This document shows positions 16,036 to 23,506 of a DNA stretch of 64,000 nucleotides, one piece after another. This DNA is from an uncultured Elusimicrobiales bacterium (GTDB lineage Bacteria > Elusimicrobiota > Elusimicrobia > Elusimicrobiales > Elusimicrobiaceae). The translations under genes were made by a program, and so were the position numbers. The notes below the pieces were generated by a model. The model saw only the letters and a program-made list of their open reading frames with translations. It was not told the DNA's origin and did no database searches. The stretch covers positions 1 through 64,000 of the forward strand of contig CAKUMH010000006.1 in NCBI GenBank assembly GCA_934667625.1, written 5' to 3'. Position 1 is the stretch's first letter, and each line of letters opens with the position of its first letter.

Positions 16036-17146
16036 CATTGAATTTAAAGATGTAGAACAAAAATTGCAGGATTTAAAATCCCGCGTAGATAAAATTGAAT
16101 CTATTGATAATATTGCCGGCAAGCGCCAGGAGTTGGCGGCTTTGCAGGAAGAGTCAGCCGATCCGTCTTTTTGGAACGATACCAAAAAAGCCAAAGAGGT
16201 CAGCCGGCAGATTGATTTTTTAAAAAGCGCCATAGACACGTTTTGTTCACTTAAAAAAAAGGCCGAGGATGACGAAGCTTGGTTTGAGCTTTGCAAGGAA
16301 ATGCAAGACCAAAACGAGCTGGCCTCGCTGAACGCGTCGCTCAACGAAACGGAAAAGCAGGTAGCCAAAAAAGAAGGCGAGATACGTCTTTCCGAGCCGA
16401 ACGACAAATTGAATGCCATTTTGACCATCCACGCTGGAGCCGGCGGCACGGAATCGTGCGATTGGGCGCAAATGCTGGTGCGCATGTATACGCGCTGGGC
16501 GGAACAGCATGGGTTTAAATTTTCCGTCTTGGACGCACAACCGGGGGATGAAGCCGGCATCAAAACGCTTTCCGCCATGGTGGAGGGCCCTTTTGCCTAT
16601 GGGTATTTAAAGGGGGAAAACGGCGTGCACCGCCTGGTGCGCGTTTCTCCGTTTGATGCCAACGCCCGCCGCCACACCTCTTTTGCCTCTTGCGACGTAT
16701 TGCCTGATATTGATGAGGATATCAACATAGAAATTCCCGAAAAAGATATCCAACTGGAAACTTCCCGCGCGGGCGGTCACGGCGGTCAGAACGTAAATAA
16801 GGTGGAATCGGCCGTTCGTTTGCTGCACATTCCTACGGGAATTGTGGTCTCTTGCCGTATTGAGCGCAGCCAATTGCAAAACCGCCAAACGGCCATGAAA
16901 ATGCTCAAGGCCAAATTGTACGAAATGGAAATGGATAAAAAGCGCGGCGAGGCCGAAAAGCGTTACGGCCAAAAAGGCGAAATTGCGTGGGGGCACCAAA
17001 TCCGTTCGTACGTGTTTATGCCATACCAATTGGTCAAAGATTTAAGAAGCGGGTACGAAACCTCGCAAATTAACGCCGTAATGGACGGGGAGCTGGATCC
17101 GTTTATTTTTGCCTTTTTAAACCACGAGGCGGAACATAAAAAATAA
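16028..17146 (+). CDS. prfB: Peptide chain release factor 2
   Basis: 372 aa. It recognises UGA and UAA and triggers peptide release. The tripeptide specificity motif SPF (207-209) marks RF2 as opposed to RF1, and GGQ is at 252-254 in AGGHGGQNVNKVE. I start at ATG 16028, inside the end of lnt; an earlier in-frame ATG would add 20 hydrophobic residues foreign to the family. The frame is uninterrupted where E. coli has its autoregulatory +1 frameshift (near codon 26), so this gene lacks that control. The hemW ATG follows the stop directly. Confidence 0.96.
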   Translation: MNNIEFKDVEQKLQDLKSRVDKIESIDNIAGKRQELAALQEESADPSFWNDTKKAKEVSRQIDFLKSAIDTFCSLKKKAEDDEAWFELCKEMQDQNELASLNASLNETEKQVAKKEGEIRLSEPNDKLNAILTIHAGAGGTESCDWAQMLVRMYTRWAEQHGFKFSVLDAQPGDEAGIKTLSAMVEGPFAYGYLKGENGVHRLVRVSPFDANARRHTSFASCDVLPDIDEDINIEIPEKDIQLETSRAGGHGGQNVNKVESAVRLLHIPTGIVVSCRIERSQLQNRQTAMKMLKAKLYEMEMDKKRGEAEKRYGQKGEIAWGHQIRSYVFMPYQLVKDLRSGYETSQINAVMDGELDPFIFAFLNHEAEHKK

Positions 17147-18250
17147 ATGAACACCGGCCTGTATATACATCTACCCTTTTGCAAACAAAAATGCAGGTAT
17201 TGCGATTTTGCTTCGTTTGCCGGGCAGGAAAACCTGGTAGAGCCCTATTTGGATGCCTTGTCCAAAGAAGCGGCACGTTCCCCGGTCAAAAACTTTCAAA
17301 CCTTATACGTGGGCGGCGGCACGCCTAGTTTGCTTTCTGCAGATCAGTTGGCCGCGTTGTGTCAGGTCATTGTGCAAAATTTTGGCCCTATTGCTGCTTT
17401 TTCCGAAAGCACGCTGGAAGCCAACCCCGAGAGTCTGACGCCTCAAAAAATAGCTGTTTTAAGAGAATTTGGGTTTAATCGGCTCAGTTTGGGTCTGCAA
17501 AGTTTTAATGACGCAGAGTTAAAAACGATCGGCCGTGTGCACAATGCGGCCACTTTCTTGAAGGCCTATCAAACTGCCCGCCAAGGCGGATTTACAAATA
17601 TAAATGTGGATTTAATTGCCGGCCTTCCCGGGCAAACCTTGGATTCTTTTTTACACAGCCTGGCACAAGTTGTTTCTTTATCGCCGGAGCATCTTTCTGT
17701 ATATGGCCTGCAGGTGGAGGAGAACACCCCACTGTTTGAGAGCGGCTTTGTATGCGACCAGGTGTTAATGCGCCGGATGCTTGAACAGACTCACTGGCGG
17801 TTGGAACAGGCCGGATATCATCATTACGAAATTTCCAACTTTGCCAAATCGGGCCGCGAAGCCCGGCACAATACGCTTTATTGGCACAACGGCCCGTATG
17901 TAGGCCTAGGCAGTTCAGCTGCTTCGTATACCGGCGGTGTACGGCGGCAAAATACGCCGTCGGTATCGGACTATATTCGCTGCATGGCGGAGGGGAAAAG
18001 CCCGGTCGTTTTTAGCGAGCGTTTAGCGGGCAAAGCCCGCGAAGGGGAGAGCGTTTTGCTGGGGCTGCGGCTTTTGGACGGGCTCACGCTCTCTTCGCGG
18101 CAGGAACAATTCTTCGGCAAAGAAATAGAAAAACATATACAAAACGGCCTGTTGGAGCGGGCAGGAAAAAAGGTAAAATTAACTTTTGAGGGGCTGTTTC
18201 TGGCCAATGAAGTTTTTTGCAGTTTTGTCGCCCCGTTTGAGGAAGCATGA
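17147..18250 (+). CDS. hemW: HemW-like radical SAM protein (heme chaperone / CPO-like)
   Basis: 367 aa. A radical SAM enzyme with the CxxxCxxC cluster motif CKQKCRYCDF near residue 20, followed by VGGGTPSLLS, SLGLQSFND, DLIAGLPGQ and the HNTLYW motif that marks the HemW/HemN family. HemW proteins bind heme and are thought to deliver it; they lack the extra features needed for coproporphyrinogen oxidase activity. No other heme gene is in view, so the role could differ. The start directly follows the prfB stop, and the end overlaps the next gene by ATGA. Confidence 0.92.
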   Translation: MNTGLYIHLPFCKQKCRYCDFASFAGQENLVEPYLDALSKEAARSPVKNFQTLYVGGGTPSLLSADQLAALCQVIVQNFGPIAAFSESTLEANPESLTPQKIAVLREFGFNRLSLGLQSFNDAELKTIGRVHNAATFLKAYQTARQGGFTNINVDLIAGLPGQTLDSFLHSLAQVVSLSPEHLSVYGLQVEENTPLFESGFVCDQVLMRRMLEQTHWRLEQAGYHHYEISNFAKSGREARHNTLYWHNGPYVGLGSSAASYTGGVRRQNTPSVSDYIRCMAEGKSPVVFSERLAGKAREGESVLLGLRLLDGLTLSSRQEQFFGKEIEKHIQNGLLERAGKKVKLTFEGLFLANEVFCSFVAPFEEA

Positions 18251-18954
18251 ACATTACTCCCGTGCATACCGCCGTTTTTAAAGAACGCGAAGATTTGCCC
18301 GCTTTTATTGTGCGGCATTTACCGTCCGTGCCGGAAAAAACGGTTGTAACGGTTTCTTCCAAGCTGGTTTGTTTGTGGAAGGGGTTAAGCGTGCCGTATG
18401 AAAGCCGCGCCCAAAAGGAGGCGTTGATTCTGCGGGAAAGTTCTTCCGCTTTAAAAACGCCGCTGGCTTGGCTGACGCTTAAAGAAGGCATGATTATGAC
18501 AAATGCCGGAATTGACGAGTCCAATGCGGGCGGAAGATTGTTGTTGTTGCCGCGGGATTCGTACGCGTGCGCCCGCGAGTTGCGCGCGTCGTTGCGGCAA
18601 AAATGGGGGGTGCACCACCTGGGCCTTATTATTACGGACAGCATGATTTTGCCACTGCGGGCCGGCGTTATCGGTGCGGCGGTGGCGTACAGCGGGTTTA
18701 AAGGCGTCAAAGATTTGCGCGGGAAGCCGGATATTTTTGGGAAAAAGTTAGATGTTACTTTGGTAGATGTAGCCGATTCGCTGGCGGCGGCCTGTGCGCT
18801 GACTATGGGCGAATCGGATGAACAGTGCCCGTTATGCGTGGTGCGGGAAGCCCCGGTGCAATTTACGGACGAAACAAATCCGGACGAGATAAAATATCCC
18901 GCTGAGAATGATTTGTACACACCGCTTTTGAAGGCGGTTAAATTAATCAAATAA
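18247..18954 (+). CDS. CofE-like (F420:gamma-glutamyl ligase family) protein
   Basis: 235 aa. The family adds glutamates to coenzyme F420-0 in archaea and actinobacteria. Family-type segments are visible: TVVTVSSKLVCLWKG near the start, MIMTNAGIDESNAGG about residue 80, HLGLIITDSMILPLRAGVIG about 125, and DVADSLAAACALTMGE about 180. No other F420 gene is in the window, and F420 is not expected in this kind of organism. The protein more likely ligates an amino acid to another acceptor. It overlaps hemW by ATGA and lies 11 nt before mscL. Confidence 0.82.
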   Translation: MNITPVHTAVFKEREDLPAFIVRHLPSVPEKTVVTVSSKLVCLWKGLSVPYESRAQKEALILRESSSALKTPLAWLTLKEGMIMTNAGIDESNAGGRLLLLPRDSYACARELRASLRQKWGVHHLGLIITDSMILPLRAGVIGAAVAYSGFKGVKDLRGKPDIFGKKLDVTLVDVADSLAAACALTMGESDEQCPLCVVREAPVQFTDETNPDEIKYPAENDLYTPLLKAVKLIK

Positions 18955-18965
18955 CAGGAGAATAT

Positions 18966-19436
18966 ATGATTAAAAATATGTTGGGCGAATTTAAAAAATT
19001 CGTCATGCGCGGCAACGTGATTGATATGGCTGTCGGTATCATTATCGGCGGTGCTTTTACCAAGATTGTTAACTCTATGGTTGCGGATGTGATGATGCCG
19101 CCTTTGGGGTTACTGATGGGCAAGGTGGATTTTTCCAACTGGTTTATCGTCATTAAGGAGGGGGCCCAAACGGCCGCGCCTTATGCTTCTTTGTCCGCAG
19201 CACAGGCCGCCGGGGCCACCACGTTAAATATTGGTAACTTTTTAAACGCGGTTATCAGCTTTCTCATTGTGGCGTTTTGTATCTTTTTGTTGATTAAGCT
19301 TATCAACAAATTGGACAACCTTAAAAAAGTGGAGGAAGCACCTGCCGCACCCACGACAAAAAAATGTCCGTACTGCTGCAGCGAAATTGCCTTGGAGGCC
19401 ACTCGCTGCCCGCATTGCACGTCGGAGCTTAAATAA
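18966..19436 (+). CDS. mscL: Large-conductance mechanosensitive channel with C-terminal zinc ribbon
   Basis: 156 aa. A stretch-activated channel that vents solutes on osmotic downshock. The MscL start (KKFVMRGNVIDMAVGIIIGG), the first helix, DVMMPPLG and a second helix (about 90-112) are standard. After KLINKLDNLKKVEE an Ala/Pro linker leads to a zinc ribbon: CPYCCSEIALEATRCPHC, with Cys134, 137, 148 and 151. The ribbon would hang into the cytoplasm where the usual helical bundle sits. It is the last gene of the secA run, with a strong terminator behind it. Confidence 0.95.
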   Translation: MIKNMLGEFKKFVMRGNVIDMAVGIIIGGAFTKIVNSMVADVMMPPLGLLMGKVDFSNWFIVIKEGAQTAAPYASLSAAQAAGATTLNIGNFLNAVISFLIVAFCIFLLIKLINKLDNLKKVEEAPAAPTTKKCPYCCSEIALEATRCPHCTSELK

Positions 19437-19455
19437 AGTTTTTATTTGCCTCAAC

Positions 19456-19486
19456 CCCCGGCTCTTTTTTGGGCCGGGGCTTTTTT
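19456..19486 (+). terminator. Terminator after mscL
   Basis: CCCCGGC/GCCGGGG stem followed by CTTTTTT. Confidence 0.9.
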
Positions 19487-19499
19487 GTACACTGTAGAT

Positions 19500-20195
19500 A
19501 TGCTTTATTTCGCCCACCGCGGTTTATCCGCCCGATTTGTCCAAAACACGGCCGCTGCTTTCCGTGCCGCGCGCGCTGCTGGGGCCACCTGCTACGAGCT
19601 GGATGTCCACCTGCTTAAGGATGGCGCCTTGGCGGTTCACCACGATTATTCCCTTTCGTCTGCCGCCGGAGGGGAAGTGTCTTTGGCGGAGTTGTCTTCG
19701 GCAGATTTAAAAAAATATCCGCTTGAAAATCCATTCTCCTCCGCCAGAGCCACGGTACCGTTACTTGCGGAAATTTTACCGCTGGTGCGTCCACAGCTTG
19801 TCCGTCTAAATATAGAGCTTAAAAATGATGATAACCGCTACCCCGGTGTAGAACGGGCCTTGTTGGACCTGTTGCAGCAGCAAGCTCCCGATTTGCTTGC
19901 TAAAACGCTCTTTTCCAGCTTTGATTACAAAACTCTTGTCCGATTGCGAAACTTAGATAAAAACGCGCGTATTGGCCTTTTAACGCGGAAATTTGACGTT
20001 TCCCAAGCCCTTGCCTTGGGTGCAGAAAGCGTGCACCTAAATTACACGCGGTTTACCCGGGAGGTGGCGGAGATTTGTCACGCCAACCAACTGAAGGTGT
20101 ATTTGTATACGGTAAACGATTTCGGTCTGGCGGCGCAGGTGGAGGCGTCCGGCGCGGACGGTATTTTTACGGATGCTGTAGACCAGTTCTTATAA
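19500..20195 (+). CDS. Glycerophosphodiester phosphodiesterase
   Basis: 231 aa, hydrolysing glycerophosphodiesters (deacylated phospholipids) to glycerol 3-phosphate and an alcohol. GDPD signatures are present: FAHRGLSARFVQNTAAAF at the start (His-Arg, Asn-Thr), CYELDVHLLKDGALAVHHD (Glu and Asp metal ligands), RLNIELKND, SSFDYKTL, and a C-terminal VNDFGLAAQVEASGADGIFTD. No signal peptide, so it is cytosolic. The ATG at 19500 has no Shine-Dalgarno; TACACT (19488-19493) ends 6 nt before it, suggesting a leaderless transcript. Confidence 0.93.
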   Translation: MLYFAHRGLSARFVQNTAAAFRAARAAGATCYELDVHLLKDGALAVHHDYSLSSAAGGEVSLAELSSADLKKYPLENPFSSARATVPLLAEILPLVRPQLVRLNIELKNDDNRYPGVERALLDLLQQQAPDLLAKTLFSSFDYKTLVRLRNLDKNARIGLLTRKFDVSQALALGAESVHLNYTRFTREVAEICHANQLKVYLYTVNDFGLAAQVEASGADGIFTDAVDQFL

Positions 20196-20197
20196 AA

Positions 20198-20222
20198 AAG
20201 CCCCGCCAAACGGCGGGGCTTT
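20198..20222. terminator. Bidirectional terminator between gdpd and the lipoprotein gene
   Basis: GCCCCGCC, AAAC, GGCGGGGC. The minus strand runs into TTTTTTAT and the plus strand into TTT. Confidence 0.9.
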
Positions 20223-20237
20223 GTACTTGGTATATCT

Positions 20238-20639
20238 TTAGTAATCGTATCCGGAGGATTCGGTAGAGGTCTCTTCCGCCGAACCTTGCATCCCATAATA
20301 CTCTTCGGGGGTGTAGCGTTTTGGTTTTTGCCACAGCCGTTTTTCTTTCTTATAGTCGGCATCGCTGGGCTGCCCGGGAACCTTTGGCTGTTGGCGGTTG
20401 TCAAAGAAGTAAATGTTTTTTGCTTCTTCCGGCCCAACATTAAAAATATATTCCGATTCTACTTGCGGTGGCGTTTCGCGGCGCTCTTTTACGGCATCTT
20501 TGGAAAGGTCTTCCATGTAATCTTCTTCAGTCAAGTAAATTTTACGGTTGTATTTTTCCTTTTTCTTTTCGTTGGTGTTGCAGGCAGACAAAACGCCTAC
20601 ACAAAGTAAAAAGACCAAGAGTTTGGCAAGTGTTTTCAT
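20238..20639 (-). CDS. Small lipoprotein of unknown function
   Basis: 133 aa with a lipoprotein signal peptide ending in the lipobox LSAC (Cys20), so it is expected to be lipid-anchored. The mature part is charged and low in hydrophobics: KKKEKYNRKIYLTEEDYMED, NVGPEEAKNIYFFDNRQQP, KRLWQKPKRYTPEEYYGM and an acidic Ser/Thr/Tyr tail. It is probably largely extended. A good AAGGAG site precedes it. It is followed by the shared terminator with gdpd and preceded by folD on the same strand with a 9-nt gap, so it may be cotranscribed with folD. Confidence 0.8.
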   Translation of the reverse strand: MKTLAKLLVFLLCVGVLSACNTNEKKKEKYNRKIYLTEEDYMEDLSKDAVKERRETPPQVESEYIFNVGPEEAKNIYFFDNRQQPKVPGQPSDADYKKEKRLWQKPKRYTPEEYYGMQGSAEETSTESSGYDY

Positions 20640-20648
20640 AGATTCTCC

Positions 20649-21509
20649 TTAAAGTTTTCTCTCACCAGATAGTATAATGTTTTCCAGCAGTACTGCAAGC
20701 GTCACGGGGCCCACCCCGCCCGGAACGGGCGAATAAGACACGCCGTATGCCTCCAAGCTGGCCGGATTCGCATCCCCGCAGAGGTGCCCGTCATGCCAGT
20801 TGGTGGAAATATCCACCACGGTTGCCCCGGCTTTTAGCCAGGATGCCTGCAACAGGCCGGGTTTCCCGGCAGCAGAGCAGATGACATCCGCCTCTTTTAC
20901 CGCCCGCGGCAGGTTTGTTTTAGTATGGCAAATTTTTACGGTTGCATTTTGGCACGTAAGTAAATGTGCCAGCGGCCTTCCAACTGTACTGGAACGCCCA
21001 ATCACGGCCACTTCCGCCCCTTCAAGTGGTACTTGGTGATATTGCAGCAGCCGAACTACAGCCATGGCCGTGCACGAAACAAAACCCTTTAGGGCCAGCA
21101 CCTCAGGCCACGTTTTGCACAGAAACAGGTTGCCCATATTAATGTTGGACATACCGTCAATATCTTTTTGCGGGGCTAATTTGTCGGCAAAATCGGTGGC
21201 GGCCAAATGTTCTGGCAGTGGGCGCGGAATTAAAATAGCATCCACCTTTTGGTCGGCAGATAACTTTTCCACCAGGCCCAAAAAATCGTGTGCTGGGGTT
21301 TGGTTGTCCACCTCAAACACTTGTGTTTGTACGCCTAGTTTTTCGGCGGCCTGTACTTCTTTTTTGAGATAGACGTAAGCGCCATAGTCCTCGGTAGAGC
21401 CAATGGCACAAAGGCGGATAGACCGTCCCAATTTTTGGCAAACGGTTTCGGCCCGGCGGCCCAGGCTTTCGCGGATTTGTGCGGCTAAGGTTCGTCCCTC
21501 TAAAATCAT
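20649..21509 (-). CDS. folD: Bifunctional methylenetetrahydrofolate dehydrogenase / cyclohydrolase
   Basis: 286 aa, interconverting 5,10-methylene-, methenyl- and 10-formyl-tetrahydrofolate for purine and fMet synthesis. The catalytic YxxxK is in GAYVYLKKEVQAAEKLGV. The IPRPLPEHL motif, the NAD(P)-binding VIGRSSTVGRPLAHLL and the C-terminal PVPGGVGPVTLAVLLENII are all present. A TAAAAT box (minus strand, 21517-21522) ends 7 nt before ATG and no Shine-Dalgarno is visible, so a leaderless or near-leaderless mRNA is likely. Confidence 0.96.
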   Translation of the reverse strand: MILEGRTLAAQIRESLGRRAETVCQKLGRSIRLCAIGSTEDYGAYVYLKKEVQAAEKLGVQTQVFEVDNQTPAHDFLGLVEKLSADQKVDAILIPRPLPEHLAATDFADKLAPQKDIDGMSNINMGNLFLCKTWPEVLALKGFVSCTAMAVVRLLQYHQVPLEGAEVAVIGRSSTVGRPLAHLLTCQNATVKICHTKTNLPRAVKEADVICSAAGKPGLLQASWLKAGATVVDISTNWHDGHLCGDANPASLEAYGVSYSPVPGGVGPVTLAVLLENIILSGERKL

Positions 21510-21606
21510 ATGTATTATTTTAGCAAATTAGGCACTCCCGTTAGTGGGAATAAGTGGTGAAAAAACAGAACACAACAAAATCTGCGACAGTAGAAGTGTG
21601 CAAAAA

Positions 21607-21634
21607 GGGCGGCCTCATTTTCACTCGGCCGCCC
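21607..21634 (-). terminator. Terminator at the end of the PTS-lepA operon
   Basis: GGGCGGCC/GGCCGCCC, an 8-bp stem followed on the minus strand by TTTTTG. It lies 43 nt after the lepA stop. Confidence 0.88.
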
Positions 21635-21676
21635 GGATAATCAAAAGCACGGAACAACTCCGCTGCCTAGCAGGTA

Positions 21677-23506
21677 TTATTCTTCGTCAATCTTGAGCAT
21701 AGCCACAAAGGCTTCTTGCGGAATGTTCAAACTGCCGATAGATTTCATTCGTTTTTTCCCTTCCTTTTGTTTTTCCAAGAGTTTGCGCTTACGGGTAATA
21801 TCGCCCCCGTAGCACTTGGCGATAACGTCTTTGCGGAAGGCCGGGATAGTTTCGCGTGCGATCACTTTCCCGTTGATCGCGGCCTGTACGGCCACTTCAA
21901 ACTGCTGGCGCCCAATAAGCTCTTTGAGCTTGGCGCAGAGGGCGCGACCCATGGTTTGGGCTTTGTCTTTATGCACCACTACGGACAAAGCATCCACCGG
22001 GGAGCCGTGCAAGAGAATTTCCATAAGTACGACGTCCGAGCTTCTAAACCCGGCAACCTCGTAATCAAATGAGGCGTAGCCCTTGGAAACGGATTTTAGT
22101 TTGTTGTAGAAATCAATCACCATTTCGCCCATGGGCATTTCGTACTTGATGATGACGCGCTGGTTGGACAGGTGGTCCATGTTCATAAAGGTGCCGCGTT
22201 TTTCCTTAAGCAGCGTCATTACGCCGTCCATAAATTCTACCGGGGTGACAATGGTAATGTGGATGACGGGTTCTTTAATATCAATGATATCACCGTGCGG
22301 CGGGAAATTGGCTGGGTTGTCAATAATCTTATACCCCGGATCATCCGGCGCATCCGGCAAGGCGGACAGCTCCTGCGGGTGGGACTTGCGGGGCGTAAAT
22401 TTAACATGATATACCACGTTGGGGCTTGTGGCGATGAGCGACAAATTAAACTCGCGTTCCAAGCGCTCTTTTACAATTTCAATGTGCAAAATGCCCATAA
22501 AACCCAAACGGAACCCAAAGCCGAGAGCTTTGGAGGTTTCGCTCTGGTAGTGGAAGGACGAATCGGATAAATTGAGCTTTTCAAGTGCCTTGCGCAGAAG
22601 CGGAAAATCGGTCGTTTCCACCGGGAAGATGCTGGCAAATACGACAGGTTTAGCGTCTGCATAACCGGGCAAGGCCGTTTGCGCCGGGCGCTCTGCCAGT
22701 GTGACCGTATCCCCCACCTTTACCTGGTGAATATCTTTAATGCCAGCCACCAAATATCCTACTTCTCCGGCAGAGAGCTGCGGGGCCTTGTGCAACTGTT
22801 TGGGCGTCATAAAGCCGATTTCTTCCGTCTTGTAGGTGGCCCCGGAGGACATAAACTGAATGACCTGCCCCGGCTTGACTATTCCGTCCACCAGGCGGAT
22901 ATACATAATCACACCGCGGAAGGGATCGTAATAAGAGTCAAAAATCAAGGCGCGCAAAGGCGCGTTGGCATCCCCTTGCGGAGCGGGGATATCGGTAATA
23001 ATACGGTCCAGCAGGTGTTCTATGCCCATGCCGGTTTTCGCGCTGACGCGCTCCGCTTCAATCGGTTCTTTCAAAATGTCCCACAATTGCTCTTCCGAGG
23101 CATCCGCATCAGATTGCGACAAATCTACCTTGTTCATCACCGGGATAATTTTAAGCCCTAAACTTTGCGCCAAATGTGCATGCGCTACCGTTTGGGCTTC
23201 TACCCCCTGGGAGGCATCCACGAGCAGCAATACGCCTTCGCACGCCCGCAACGAACGGGCCACTTCGTACGAAAAGTCCACATGCCCGGGGGTATCAATC
23301 AGGTTTAAAATATAGTCCTTATATTGGATGCGCACCGCCTTGGCTTTGATGGTAATGCCGCGCTCGCGCTCCAGGTCCATGCCGTCTAACAGCTGGGCTT
23401 GCATTTTGCGCTTGGGTACGGTGCCGGTGTCCTCCAAAATACGGTCGGAAAGAGTGGTTTTGCCGTGGTCAATATGGGCCACAATGGAAAAGTTACGAAT
23501 CTTCAT
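21677..23506 (-). CDS. lepA: Elongation factor 4 (LepA GTPase)
   Basis: 609 aa. A ribosome-bound translational GTPase that acts on stalled or mispositioned ribosomes and in initiation. G1 AHIDHGKTT, G2 RGITIKAKAV, G3 DTPGHVDFSYEV and G4 NKVDL are followed by the EF-G-like domains and the LepA-specific C-terminal domain (FNSL type, ending GSLNIPQEAFVAMLKIDEE). I use ATG 23506; a TTG 18 nt upstream is in frame but less likely. It overlaps ptsI by 14 nt and is the last gene of the hpf-to-lepA operon. Confidence 0.96.
   Translation of the reverse strand: MKIRNFSIVAHIDHGKTTLSDRILEDTGTVPKRKMQAQLLDGMDLERERGITIKAKAVRIQYKDYILNLIDTPGHVDFSYEVARSLRACEGVLLLVDASQGVEAQTVAHAHLAQSLGLKIIPVMNKVDLSQSDADASEEQLWDILKEPIEAERVSAKTGMGIEHLLDRIITDIPAPQGDANAPLRALIFDSYYDPFRGVIMYIRLVDGIVKPGQVIQFMSSGATYKTEEIGFMTPKQLHKAPQLSAGEVGYLVAGIKDIHQVKVGDTVTLAERPAQTALPGYADAKPVVFASIFPVETTDFPLLRKALEKLNLSDSSFHYQSETSKALGFGFRLGFMGILHIEIVKERLEREFNLSLIATSPNVVYHVKFTPRKSHPQELSALPDAPDDPGYKIIDNPANFPPHGDIIDIKEPVIHITIVTPVEFMDGVMTLLKEKRGTFMNMDHLSNQRVIIKYEMPMGEMVIDFYNKLKSVSKGYASFDYEVAGFRSSDVVLMEILLHGSPVDALSVVVHKDKAQTMGRALCAKLKELIGRQQFEVAVQAAINGKVIARETIPAFRKDVIAKCYGGDITRKRKLLEKQKEGKKRMKSIGSLNIPQEAFVAMLKIDEE

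Noticed and set aside
16028..16130. Programmed frameshift in prfB
   Set aside because: The frame is continuous and no in-frame UGA with a slippery CUU precedes it.
17147..18250. Oxygen-independent coproporphyrinogen III dehydrogenase (HemN)
   Set aside because: Length (367 aa) and the HNTLYW motif fit HemW; HemN is longer, and no heme-synthesis genes are nearby.
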